Positions 19,169 to 26,146 of a DNA stretch of 62,976 nt are shown here, in pieces. The notes under the pieces were generated by a model. It made no database searches and was not told the DNA's origin. It worked only from the letters and a program-made list of their open reading frames with translations. How positions within the stretch are numbered: the first letter of the stretch is position 1; each line of letters begins with the position of its first letter. The stretch is taken from the NCBI RefSeq assembly GCF_023502145.1, contig NZ_JAMFLI010000014.1, positions 1-62,976 of the forward strand, given 5' to 3'. This stretch comes from Craterilacuibacter sp. RT1T. GTDB taxonomy: Bacteria > Pseudomonadota > Gammaproteobacteria > Burkholderiales > Chromobacteriaceae. The position numbers were made by a program, and so were the translations under genes.

Positions 19169-19387
19169 ACTTGCCGCTTGCGCTGACCGAGCGCGGCAAG
19201 CGTAGCGGCGCGAGGGAATACGAACGGGCAGGGGCTTGTGGCGACAAGCCCCTTGCATCCCAAACGCCCCCGAAGTCTCGCGAAACCCCGGCGCAAAAGG
19301 CGCTGGCCAACTCGCGATTTGCTACTGTCAAATCGCTCGAACAAAGGCCAGCTTAAGACCTCGCCAGCGCCTTTTTCACCGGCGCGA
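19169..19387. other. Palindrome-dense intergenic DNA before the cassette array
   Basis: No gene is supported here. The stretch holds several inverted repeats: CTTGCCGC / GCGGCAAG; AGGGGCTTGT-ggcg-ACAAGCCCCT with a 4-base loop; and a nested pair in which AAAAGGCGCTGGC / GCCAGCGCCTTTT encloses GCGATTTG-ctactgt-CAAATCGC. The outer pair ends in T residues and could be a second terminator. Such structure beside attC sites may also reflect old cassette boundaries. Confidence 0.5.
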
Positions 19388-19571
19388 GCCTAACGGGGAA
19401 GGGTGGCTGGCGTATGAGCTGGCGGCATGGCCAATAGCAAATCATCAACCCAATTTGCATGTTATCATCCGCTGCGTCGCCTGCTGGTCTTACCTAGCGC
19501 CGGTCGCGCAGTGCCGCCAGTCAGTGTCGCGCCGGGGGCCCTGAAGCCAGCCCATTAACCAAACGTTAGGC
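19388..19571 (+). other. Long attC-like recombination site (184 bp)
   Basis: The site opens with GCCTAAC and closes with GTTAGGC, a matching RYYYAAC / GTTRRRY pair. Inside, TGGCTGG pairs with CCAGCCCA and CTGGCGGCA with TGCCGCCAG, so the whole stretch can fold into one interrupted stem as attC sites do. It is longer than usual for attC. The first cassette's gene starts 6 bases after it. No attI site or integrase gene is visible upstream. Confidence 0.55.
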
Positions 19572-19576
19572 GTCAT

Positions 19577-19996
19577 ATGAACCCACCGCAGCGCCTCTCA
19601 GCACTTGAAATTGCCGAGCACCAGCTACTCACCGCACTCCAAATGTGGTCAGTCGGCGACTACATCAGTTGCATCACGCTTGCGGGTGCTGCTGAAGAGA
19701 TCTTGGGTAAGCGGATGCGCAAGCTCGGGTTCGAGCCATCGTTCGAAAATCTCAAGGAGGCAATCGTCAAGCTGGCAAAGCACTTTGGTGACACCTTGTC
19801 GAATACAGACAAGTTGGTTGGCGACCTGATGAACCGTACTCGCAATGAACTTAAGCATTATGCTGGCGACGAGGCTCTTGAGTTCGACCTGAAGTCGGAC
19901 GCCGAAGAGATGTTGGAGCGCGCAATCTCCAACTACACAAGTCTCACTGGCAAGTTTCCTGATCAGATGCTGAAGTTTTGGTCTTCGACGCAGTGA
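19577..19996 (+). CDS. Integron cassette protein with HEPN-like R-N-x3-H motif
   Basis: A 139-residue, mainly helical, acidic protein with no signal peptide. It contains R89-N-E-L-K-H94, matching the Rx4-6H pattern with Asn after Arg that marks catalytic HEPN RNase domains. An upstream helix, GAAEEILGKRMRKLG, fits the HEPN four-helix bundle. HEPN proteins serve as toxins, CRISPR RNases and anti-phage effectors; whether this one is active is unknown. The gene fills one integron cassette: it lies between an attC-like site and a well-formed attC whose core begins two bases after the stop codon. Base composition is lower in GC than flanking genes. No partner antitoxin is visible in the cassette. 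Confidence 0.7.
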   Translation: MNPPQRLSALEIAEHQLLTALQMWSVGDYISCITLAGAAEEILGKRMRKLGFEPSFENLKEAIVKLAKHFGDTLSNTDKLVGDLMNRTRNELKHYAGDEALEFDLKSDAEEMLERAISNYTSLTGKFPDQMLKFWSSTQ

Positions 19997-19997
19997 C

Positions 19998-20066
19998 GCT
20001 TAACTCATCGCTCAAACGGACCCGCAACGGCATGCCGTCGTGGGCCGGTTAGCTTCAACGTTAGAG
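19998..20066 (+). other. attC site of the first cassette
   Basis: GCTTAAC at the left and GTTAGAG at the right give the RYYYAAC / GTTRRRY arrangement, with the last base belonging to the next cassette. The interior holds the palindrome CGGCATGCCG and the GGCCGGTTAGCTTCAAC wording seen in many attC sites. The left core nearly complements the first cassette's leading GTTAGGC, as expected for a circular cassette. Length 69 bases. Confidence 0.8.
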
Positions 20067-20078
20067 CCCGAGGAAATG

Positions 20079-20594
20079 ATGAGGGATATTCCAACGCCAG
20101 ACTTCGATGACCCCAAGGAAGTCTATGCCTTCTTTGGTTTGGCTATGTACAACGCCAATCTTGTAGAGGCGAGCCTGATTAATCTGGCGGTGGCTCTCAA
20201 CCTAGACAAATCCAAGGTCATTACGCAAGAGATTTTTGAGGCAGCGTTTGGGGAAATGGAGGCTAAGACGCTGGGACAATTGCTCAAGGCAACTCAGAAG
20301 TTGGCTGCTATCCCTCCGGGATTAGAACCGATTTTGAAGAGTGCTCTTGATAAGAGAAACTTCTTGGCTCATGGTTTCTTTCGAGCGAACGCCGAAGAAT
20401 TAATTCATGAGGCCGGGAAGAGGGCAATGATTAAGGAGCTAAGCTCAATGATCGAGCTGTTCCTGCTGGCCGACGAGTTGCTTACACCCGTATATATGGC
20501 CCTTTGGGAAAAGTACGGAGTGACTGAAGAGTTCATTCAAAAAGAGTTAGAGCGTTCTTATGCGGAGGCAGAAAAGCGGGATGGTGGGCTCTAA
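20079..20594 (+). CDS. Second integron cassette protein, HEPN-like
   Basis: A 171-residue helical, acidic protein. R93-N-F-L-A-H98 in LDKRNFLAHGFF fits the HEPN Rx4H motif, at almost the same residue number as in the preceding cassette protein. The N-terminal part (VYAFFGLAMYNANLVEASLI) and the helix after the motif fit an all-alpha fold. RN(x)LAHG wording is common in uncharacterised HEPN-like proteins near defence genes. GAGG lies five bases before the chosen ATG; another ATG sits one codon earlier. The stop codon TAA is part of the following attC core, a usual cassette economy. Composition is AT-richer than the neighbouring chromosomal genes. Biochemical role unknown. Confidence 0.7.
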   Translation: MRDIPTPDFDDPKEVYAFFGLAMYNANLVEASLINLAVALNLDKSKVITQEIFEAAFGEMEAKTLGQLLKATQKLAAIPPGLEPILKSALDKRNFLAHGFFRANAEELIHEAGKRAMIKELSSMIELFLLADELLTPVYMALWEKYGVTEEFIQKELERSYAEAEKRDGGL

Positions 20595-20652
20595 CAATTC
20601 GCAGCCGGCGTGACGGCCCTGACGGGCCGCGGCCTGAACTCAAACGTTAGAG
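20588..20652 (+). other. attC site of the second cassette
   Basis: GCTCTAAC at the left is the exact complement of the cassette's leading GTTAGAGC, and the right end is GTTAGAG. The stem arms GCAGCCGGC and GCCGCGGCCTGAACTC and the inner CGGCCC / GGGCCG fit the imperfect palindrome of attC. Length 65 bases. The DNA after it, to 20745, holds no cassette gene. Confidence 0.85.
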
Positions 20653-20745
20653 AGTCCGTGCATGGCCACTCCTCTGTGCCCCCATACGCAATGGGGGCTT
20701 CGCCTTATGCCTACCTATGGCATCCATGTGCAACGTCAACACCCG

Positions 20746-21345
20746 CTAGAACGACGAGCCGGGCAGGGCGAGGAATGCGATCTCTTCTGCGCTTGATGTG
20801 CGTCCCAGTATCGCGTTGCGGTGCGGAAAGCGGCCGAAGCGGGTGATTACTGCCTGATGGCGTAGCGCGTAGTCGGCAAAGGGTTCGAATACGGCGTGCT
20901 GTGCAGTGGGCACCGTATCGGCCAGTGCGCGAAATAGCTGCACACTGTGCGCCTGATGTGCTGGATCTTCTGCATGTTCCAGCGGCAGGTAGAAGAAGAC
21001 GCGCTCTATCGGCCGGAGCGCCCGGTCTTGCCCTGCGGCCAAGCCTTGCCGGCACAAGGCCAGTGCGATGTCGTCAAAAGCGAAGGCGTCGGCTGTGCCG
21101 CGATAGCTATTGCGCGGGATCTGGTCGGTGAGCAGGATCAGCGCCAGCATGCCTTTGGGCGTGGCGCGCCAACTGTCCAGTTCTCCCGCCCGTGCAGCCG
21201 GCAGCAGCGGTGCGAAGCGCTGGCGTATGGCCGCGTCGGTGTCCGGATTCTTGCCCCACCACAGCGCGGCGTGAGTGCTGGCGGTCTGGGCGTCGTCGTC
21301 TGATTTGCCAAACCAGAATGCGAGCAGGCTGTTTTGGGTTTCCAT
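20746..21345 (-). CDS. DUF924 family protein
   Basis: A 199-residue cytoplasmic protein. It begins LAFWFG, has WWGKNPDTDAAIRQRFAPLL near residue 30, then LILLTDQIPRNSYRG and ERVFFYLPLEHAEDPAHQ. All of these are conserved segments of the DUF924 helical family. The R-N and LEHAED motifs are the family's most conserved residues, but no biochemical function is established. The second of two adjacent ATGs was taken because AAAGG is then five bases upstream. It lies just beyond the integron cassettes and ends facing them. Confidence 0.82.
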   Translation of the reverse strand: METQNSLLAFWFGKSDDDAQTASTHAALWWGKNPDTDAAIRQRFAPLLPAARAGELDSWRATPKGMLALILLTDQIPRNSYRGTADAFAFDDIALALCRQGLAAGQDRALRPIERVFFYLPLEHAEDPAHQAHSVQLFRALADTVPTAQHAVFEPFADYALRHQAVITRFGRFPHRNAILGRTSSAEEIAFLALPGSSF

Positions 21346-21527
21346 CATGACCTTTCGTGCGTGTGGGCGGGGAGTATGGCTTTCCTTGTCAGGATGGCAG
21401 GCCAGAAGCTGGATGGGCAAGCCGGGTTTCGCCCGCTTCGCGGGCTCCTACACGAAACATGCGGTTGACGGATGGGGCTGCCCTTACGGCTGCGTCTCTC
21501 TCCATGCCCATCACGCCCGCGCCGGTT

Positions 21528-22877
21528 TCAGGGCGTGGTCAGCCCCAGCCTTGCCATGCGCGAGATCAGCGTGGTGCGCGGCAGGCCCAGATCGCGGGCG
21601 GTGGCTGCGAGCTTGTTGTCGTTGGCGGCCAGCGCCTGGGTGATGATGTGGCACTCCTGTGCCGCCAGACGCGCCTTGAGCGGGCCGCTGCCTGCCGGCG
21701 CCGTATCCGGGGGCAGGGCGGGAACGGCGGCAGATGCGCTGTCTTGCATCAGCGCGATGGTGCTTAGCGTGCTGCCGCTTTTGTCCAGCAGCAGGCTGCG
21801 GCGGATCACGTTTTCCAGCTCGCGCACATTGCCAGGCCAAGCCTGGGCTTCCAGCGTGGCGATGGCCGCCTCCGACAAGGTGGTGATGGCCGGGTTGAGG
21901 CTGGCTGCGTGCTTGTCGACAAAGCGGCGGGCGAGCAGGGCGATGTCGCCACGGCGTTCGCGTAGCGGCGGGATGAAGATGTAGCCGACGTTGAGGCGGT
22001 AATACAGGTCTTCGCGCAGGCGGCCGGCGGCGATGGCATCCAGCGGGCGCTGGTTGAGCGCCGCGATCAGGCGCACATTGGCGCGCAGTGGTTGCTGGCT
22101 GCCCAGCGGCTGGAAGCTGCCGTCCTGTAGTACGCGCAGCAGCTTACTTTGCAGCGCGATCGGCATGGAGTTGATTTCATCCAGAAACAGCGTGCCGCCA
22201 TCGGCCAGCGCAAACAGCCCCTTCTTGTTTTCAGCTCCGGTAAATGCGCCACGGGTGGTGCCGAACAGGGTACTTTCCAGCAGGTTTTCCGGTATAGCCG
22301 CACAGTTCAGGCACAGCATGGGCGCGCGTGCGCGCGGGCTTTTGGCATGGGCGCGGCGCGCGAACAGCTCCTTGCCTGTGCCGGTTTCACCGTAGATCAG
22401 TACCGGCAGTTCGCTGTGGCCATAGATGTCGATGGCGTCGATCTGCAGGCGCAACCGTGCGTCGTGGCCGACGATATCAGGCACCGGGCTGGGGTCGTTG
22501 TTGTCCGAGGGCTGGTTGTCTACGGTACGGCCTATCTCGATGGCACCGATCACGTCGCCGCTGCGGCCGAACAGCGGCATGGCCGAATGCAGGTAGTGCA
22601 ACTGGCGCCCGTCGCTGCCGTGATAGGCCTGATAGTGGTCGACAAAGCGGCTGTGCTGCGACAGGCAGCGCAGCAAGGTGCTGTCTTCTGTTTTCAGCCA
22701 CGGGCTGACATCGAGGATGTGGCGGCCGAGGATATTGGCCGGGTCCACGCCATCCATGCGCGCGCTGGCGCGGTTGTAATACACGAAGTGGCCACGGTGG
22801 TCGACCATGGTGACAGGCTGGTTCAGGGTGTCGAGCAGCTCTTTCATGCTCAGCACCAGCCACTGGATCTCTTCCAT
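21528..22877 (-). CDS. Sigma-54-dependent activator (PAS-AAA-Fis)
   Basis: A 449-residue enhancer-binding protein of the RocR type. A PAS domain covers about residues 15-120 (PVTMVDHRGHFVYYNRASAR). The AAA+ domain has Walker A GETGTGKE, the sigma-54 contact loop GAFTGA and Walker B GGTLFLDE. A Fis-type helix-turn-helix closes the protein (NKLAATARDLGLPRTTLISR). It should open sigma-54 promoters in response to a ligand bound by the PAS domain, probably an arginine derivative. It is divergent from the dimethylargininase gene, whose upstream region has three matching dyads and a -24/-12 promoter. AAGGA precedes the chosen ATG. Confidence 0.93.
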   Translation of the reverse strand: MEEIQWLVLSMKELLDTLNQPVTMVDHRGHFVYYNRASARMDGVDPANILGRHILDVSPWLKTEDSTLLRCLSQHSRFVDHYQAYHGSDGRQLHYLHSAMPLFGRSGDVIGAIEIGRTVDNQPSDNNDPSPVPDIVGHDARLRLQIDAIDIYGHSELPVLIYGETGTGKELFARRAHAKSPRARAPMLCLNCAAIPENLLESTLFGTTRGAFTGAENKKGLFALADGGTLFLDEINSMPIALQSKLLRVLQDGSFQPLGSQQPLRANVRLIAALNQRPLDAIAAGRLREDLYYRLNVGYIFIPPLRERRGDIALLARRFVDKHAASLNPAITTLSEAAIATLEAQAWPGNVRELENVIRRSLLLDKSGSTLSTIALMQDSASAAVPALPPDTAPAGSGPLKARLAAQECHIITQALAANDNKLAATARDLGLPRTTLISRMARLGLTTP

Positions 22878-22887
22878 TGCGCTTCCT

Positions 22888-22975
22888 TGTCGGGTTTTCG
22901 ACACATTGCGGCCAGACCTTGCCATTGCAGCTGCAGGCGTCTGTCCGTTTTTCGACGTCTGTCGATTTTACGACA
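22888..22975. promoter_or_regulatory. Three TGTCG-N6-CGACA dyads (enhancer sites)
   Basis: Perfect copies lie at 22888-22903 and 22960-22975; a third, TGTCC-N6-CGACG, lies at 22942-22957. Centre spacings are 54 and 18 bases. They sit 111-198 bases upstream of the sigma-54 promoter, the usual place for activator binding, and the first is 11 bases from the activator's own start, suggesting self-control. Confidence 0.7.
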
Positions 22976-23085
22976 TATTCATCGCGTTGTGCTCTGGTTT
23001 ATGGTTATGAGATGCCATTTTTGGGGTGGTTTCATGGCGTTTTGTCGCAGATTTGGGGTGAAAAATTGCAAATTGCCGGCAATGG

Positions 23086-23102
23086 TTGGCACGCTTCTCG
23101 CT
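23086..23102 (+). promoter_or_regulatory. Sigma-54 (-24/-12) promoter of ddaH
   Basis: TTGGCACGCTTCTCGCT matches the sigma-54 consensus TTGGCACG-N4-TTGCT with one mismatch and has exact GG-N10-GC spacing. It lies 60 bases before the ddaH start, and the divergent gene encodes a sigma-54 activator. Confidence 0.8.
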
Positions 23103-23161
23103 AAAGCCTGGGTGTGAACGATTTTTAGCTAACACCTACTTTTATCTTGAGGACTCACACC

Positions 23162-23923
23162 ATGTTCAAACACATCATCGCCCGCACCCCTTGCCGCGCC
23201 CTGGTTGACGGCCTGTCTGCTTCTGACCTTGGCAAGCCTATCTACGAGAAGGCGATCGAGCAGCACAACGCCTATATCCGCGCGCTGCAGACCTGCGGCG
23301 TCGATATCACCATCCTGCCGCCGGCTGAAGAGTTTCCGGACTCGGTGTTCGTTGAAGATCCGGCACTGTGCACCCCGCATTGCGGTATCGTGACCCGCCC
23401 GGGCGCCGACAGCCGCCGTGGTGAGGCCGAACTGATGGCACCTATCCTGGCCCGCTTCTACAAGAATGTGGAGCGCATCGTCGAGCCGGGCACGCTGGAC
23501 GCCGGCGACGTGATGATGGTCGGCAACCACTACTACATCGGCAATTCGGCCCGCACCAACGAAGAGGGCGCGCGCCAGCTGATCGCCATTCTGGAAAAGT
23601 ACGGCATGACCGGCTCCATCGTCACCATGGACGAGGTGCTGCACCTGAAGACCGGCCTCGCCTATCTGGAAAACAACAATCTGATGTGCGCCGGCGAGTT
23701 CCTGACCAAGCCTGAATTCCAGAAGTACAACATTATCGAGTTGCCGGAAGACGAGATCTACGCCGCTAACTGCATCTGGGTCAACGGCAAGGTGATCATG
23801 CCTTCCGGTTACCCTAAGACTGCCGCCAAGATCGCCGCGCTCGGTTACGAGGTGATCGAGGTGGATACCTCGGAATACCGCAAGGTGGATGGCGGGGTGA
23901 GCTGCATGTCGCTGCGCTTCTGA
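23162..23923 (+). CDS. ddaH: Dimethylarginine dimethylaminohydrolase
   Basis: A 253-residue guanidino-modifying enzyme that hydrolyses N-methylated arginines to citrulline and methylamines. The catalytic set is in place: Asp60 and Glu65-Asp66 in PDSVFVED, DAGD at 113-116, His161 in MDEVLHLKTG and the nucleophile Cys248 in GGVSCMSLRF near the C-terminus. Length and C-terminal Cys match the Pseudomonas enzyme. GAGGA precedes the ATG. It is followed, beyond a hairpin, by an ArcD-type antiporter, and is driven by a sigma-54 promoter under the divergent activator. No ornithine carbamoyltransferase or carbamate kinase gene follows, so citrulline use must be encoded elsewhere. Confidence 0.9.
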   Translation: MFKHIIARTPCRALVDGLSASDLGKPIYEKAIEQHNAYIRALQTCGVDITILPPAEEFPDSVFVEDPALCTPHCGIVTRPGADSRRGEAELMAPILARFYKNVERIVEPGTLDAGDVMMVGNHYYIGNSARTNEEGARQLIAILEKYGMTGSIVTMDEVLHLKTGLAYLENNNLMCAGEFLTKPEFQKYNIIELPEDEIYAANCIWVNGKVIMPSGYPKTAAKIAALGYEVIEVDTSEYRKVDGGVSCMSLRF

Positions 23924-23947
23924 GTTCTGGCTATTGAGCTAGCAGGC

Positions 23948-23980
23948 AGCCGCCGCGCACTTGCGTCGCGGCTGTTTTTT
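23948..23980 (+). terminator. Hairpin terminator between ddaH and arcD
   Basis: AGCCGC and GCGGCT bound an interrupted stem of about 12 pairs, followed by G and six T residues. It may reduce arcD transcription relative to ddaH or end the ddaH message. Confidence 0.7.
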
Positions 23981-24002
23981 CAGTGACCAAGAAAGAATCC
24001 CT

Positions 24003-25424
24003 ATGTCTCAAACACAAGACAAGAAATTGGGCGTGGTGGCGATGACGGCGCTGGTGGTGGGTGCCATTGTCGGCAGCGGTATTTTCAGTTTGCCGCAAAA
24101 TATGGCCGAAGGCGCGGGAGCCGGAGCCATTCTGATTGCCTGGGTGATCACCTTTATCGGCATGCTGGCGTTAACGCGCATTTTCCAGTGGTTGTCGACC
24201 AACCGCCCCGATATCGGGGATGGCGTATACGGCTATGCACGCACTGGCTTTGGCGACTATATGGGCTTTAATGCCGCCTGGGGCTACTGGATCTCGGTAT
24301 GGGTGGGCAATGTCGGCTATCTGGTGGTGATGTTTAGTGCGCTGGGTTCTTTTCATGCGCTGGGTTTCTTTGGCGAGGGCAGTACGCTGCCGGCGCTCGC
24401 GTGCGGCCTGATCGTGCTGTGGACGCTGCATGTGTTCGTGCTGCGCGGCGTGCAGTCAGCCGCCTTTCTCAATATGGTGGTGACCATCGCCAAGATCGTG
24501 CCGCTCGGGCTCTTTATCCTGTGCGTGGCACTGGCGTTCAGGGTCGATGTGTTCCAGATCGACTTCTGGGGTAGCGCAGAGCTTGGCAGTGTGGCTGATC
24601 AGGTGAAAAACACCATGCTGTACACAGTGTGGGTGTTCCTCGGCATCGAGTGCGCCACCGTTTACGCCAGCCGCGCCAAGAATATGGCGGTCGTCAGCCG
24701 CGCCACCATTCTCGGTTTTCTGATCACTATCTTGCTCTTGATCTGTGTGTCGGTGTTGTCGTTGGGCGTCGTGTCGCAGCCTGAGCTTGCACAGATGAAG
24801 AACCCGTCGATGGCTGCGGTACTGGGGCATGTAGTCGGCCCGTGGGGCGGGATGCTGATCAATATCGGTCTGGTGATGTCGGTCGGCGGCGCACTCTTGG
24901 CCTGGACCATGATCTCCAGCGAAATGCTGTATCTGGCTGCACGCGGCGACAACAACACGGCACCCAAGGCGTTCGGCAGGCTCAACAAGAACGGCACGCC
25001 GGCCAATGCGCTGTGGCTGACCAATAGCCTGATTTCGCTGGTGCTGGTGATCAACCATCTGAACGATGCCGGTTACAACATCCTGATCCAGCTGGCCTCG
25101 TCCATGGCACTGATCCCCTACCTGCTGTGCGCGGCTTTCGGCCTGCGTCTGGCACTCAAGGCCGAGGTCAAGTCGGCTACGCTAGTCGGGCTGACTGCGC
25201 TGGGTACGGTGTACGGTATGTGGCTGATCTACGCCGGCGGCCTGAGCTTTTTGCTGCTGTCCATGATTCTGTATGCGCTGGGCCTGCCGTTTTACCTCAA
25301 GGCCAAGCATGAGCGAGGCGAGAAATTCTTCACGCATCCGCTGGAGGGCATGCTGGGCTTGCTGGTGCTGGCCTTGGCCATTGCCGCGCTGTATATGGTG
25401 TCGCAAGGGACGCTGAGCCTGTAA
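24003..25424 (+). CDS. arcD: Arginine/ornithine-type antiporter (APC family)
   Basis: A 473-residue transporter with about 12-13 membrane helices. The start MTALVVGAIVGSGIFSLPQN is the first-helix signature of basic amino acid/polyamine antiporters (G-S-G-I-F). Later segments IECATVYASRAKNM and GALLAWTMISSEMLYLAARG match ArcD/LysP-type carriers. It should exchange arginine or a methylated arginine for ornithine or citrulline across the inner membrane. It follows ddaH on the same strand. The chosen ATG has only a weak AAGAA-like ribosome site. Substrate specificity is inferred from the gene context. Confidence 0.85.
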   Translation: MSQTQDKKLGVVAMTALVVGAIVGSGIFSLPQNMAEGAGAGAILIAWVITFIGMLALTRIFQWLSTNRPDIGDGVYGYARTGFGDYMGFNAAWGYWISVWVGNVGYLVVMFSALGSFHALGFFGEGSTLPALACGLIVLWTLHVFVLRGVQSAAFLNMVVTIAKIVPLGLFILCVALAFRVDVFQIDFWGSAELGSVADQVKNTMLYTVWVFLGIECATVYASRAKNMAVVSRATILGFLITILLLICVSVLSLGVVSQPELAQMKNPSMAAVLGHVVGPWGGMLINIGLVMSVGGALLAWTMISSEMLYLAARGDNNTAPKAFGRLNKNGTPANALWLTNSLISLVLVINHLNDAGYNILIQLASSMALIPYLLCAAFGLRLALKAEVKSATLVGLTALGTVYGMWLIYAGGLSFLLLSMILYALGLPFYLKAKHERGEKFFTHPLEGMLGLLVLALAIAALYMVSQGTLSL

Positions 25425-25461
25425 CAACCGGTTCACGGGCACTCTTGCCAGGCGTAGACGT

Positions 25462-25495
25462 AAAAAAGCCAGCCCTTAATCCGGCTGGCTTTTTT
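25462..25495. terminator. Bidirectional terminator between arcD and efp
   Basis: AAAAAA-GCCAGCC-cttaatcc-GGCTGGC-TTTTTT is symmetrical, giving a stem with a U-tract for both converging transcripts. Confidence 0.9.
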
Positions 25496-25525
25496 GGGTC
25501 AAGCGTTGCTTGACACAGCGCTCAA

Positions 25526-26089
25526 TCAGGCGCGCTTCTTGAACTCGTTGGTACGGGTGTCGATTTCGATCTTGTCGCCGGTGTTGACGAAAGCCGGAAC
25601 CGGGATCTCGAAGGTGGTACCTGCCAGACGGGCTGGCTTCAGGACTTTACCCGAGGTATCGCCGCGTACGGCAGGCTCGGTGTATTCCACTTCGCGTACA
25701 ACCGTCGTCGGCAGTTCAACCGAGATGGCTTTGCCGTCGTAGAAAGTGACCTGGCAAACGTCTTCCATGCCGTCAACGATGTAGTTCAGGGTGTCGCCCA
25801 GGTTGTCGGCTTCGACTTCGTACTGGTTGAATTCGGTGTCCATAAACACATACATCGGGTCAGCGAAGTAGGTGTAGGTGCAGTCCTTGCGGTCCAGAAC
25901 CACCACGTCGAACTTGTCGTCGGCGCGGTAAACGGTTTCGCTACCTGCGCCGGTCAGCAGGTTCTTCATCTTCATCTTGACGACGGAGGCGTTACGGCCC
26001 GACTTGGTGTATTCGGCCTTTTGCACAACCATCGGCTCGCTGCCGACCATAAAGACGTTACCTGCGCGGAGTTCCTGTGCGGTTTTCAT
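25526..26089 (-). CDS. efp: Translation elongation factor P
   Basis: A 187-residue EF-P with its three beta-barrel domains. It relieves ribosomes stalled on consecutive prolines. The modification loop reads [10 protein letters not shown], with Arg32 instead of Lys, the form that is rhamnosylated by EarP. The earP gene lies 57 bases upstream on the same strand, so modifier and substrate are together. The C-terminal domain ends [17 protein letters not shown], as usual. A shared terminator follows. Confidence 0.97.
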   Translation of the reverse strand: MKTAQELRAGNVFMVGSEPMVVQKAEYTKSGRNASVVKMKMKNLLTGAGSETVYRADDKFDVVVLDRKDCTYTYFADPMYVFMDTEFNQYEVEADNLGDTLNYIVDGMEDVCQVTFYDGKAISVELPTTVVREVEYTEPAVRGDTSGKVLKPARLAGTTFEIPVPAFVNTGDKIEIDTRTNEFKKRA

Positions 26090-26146
26090 GACTAAACATT
26101 CCCAAAGCTTGAATTGATTTCGGGGAATGCTTTCCCCAAGAGGGCG

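Noticed and set aside
19236-19544. A 102-codon frame across the palindromic region and attC-like site
   Set aside because: It crosses several hairpins and the recombination site, and resembles no protein family.
20880-20900. tRNA-like GGTTCGAAT sequence
   Set aside because: It lies inside the DUF924 gene and has no cloverleaf around it.
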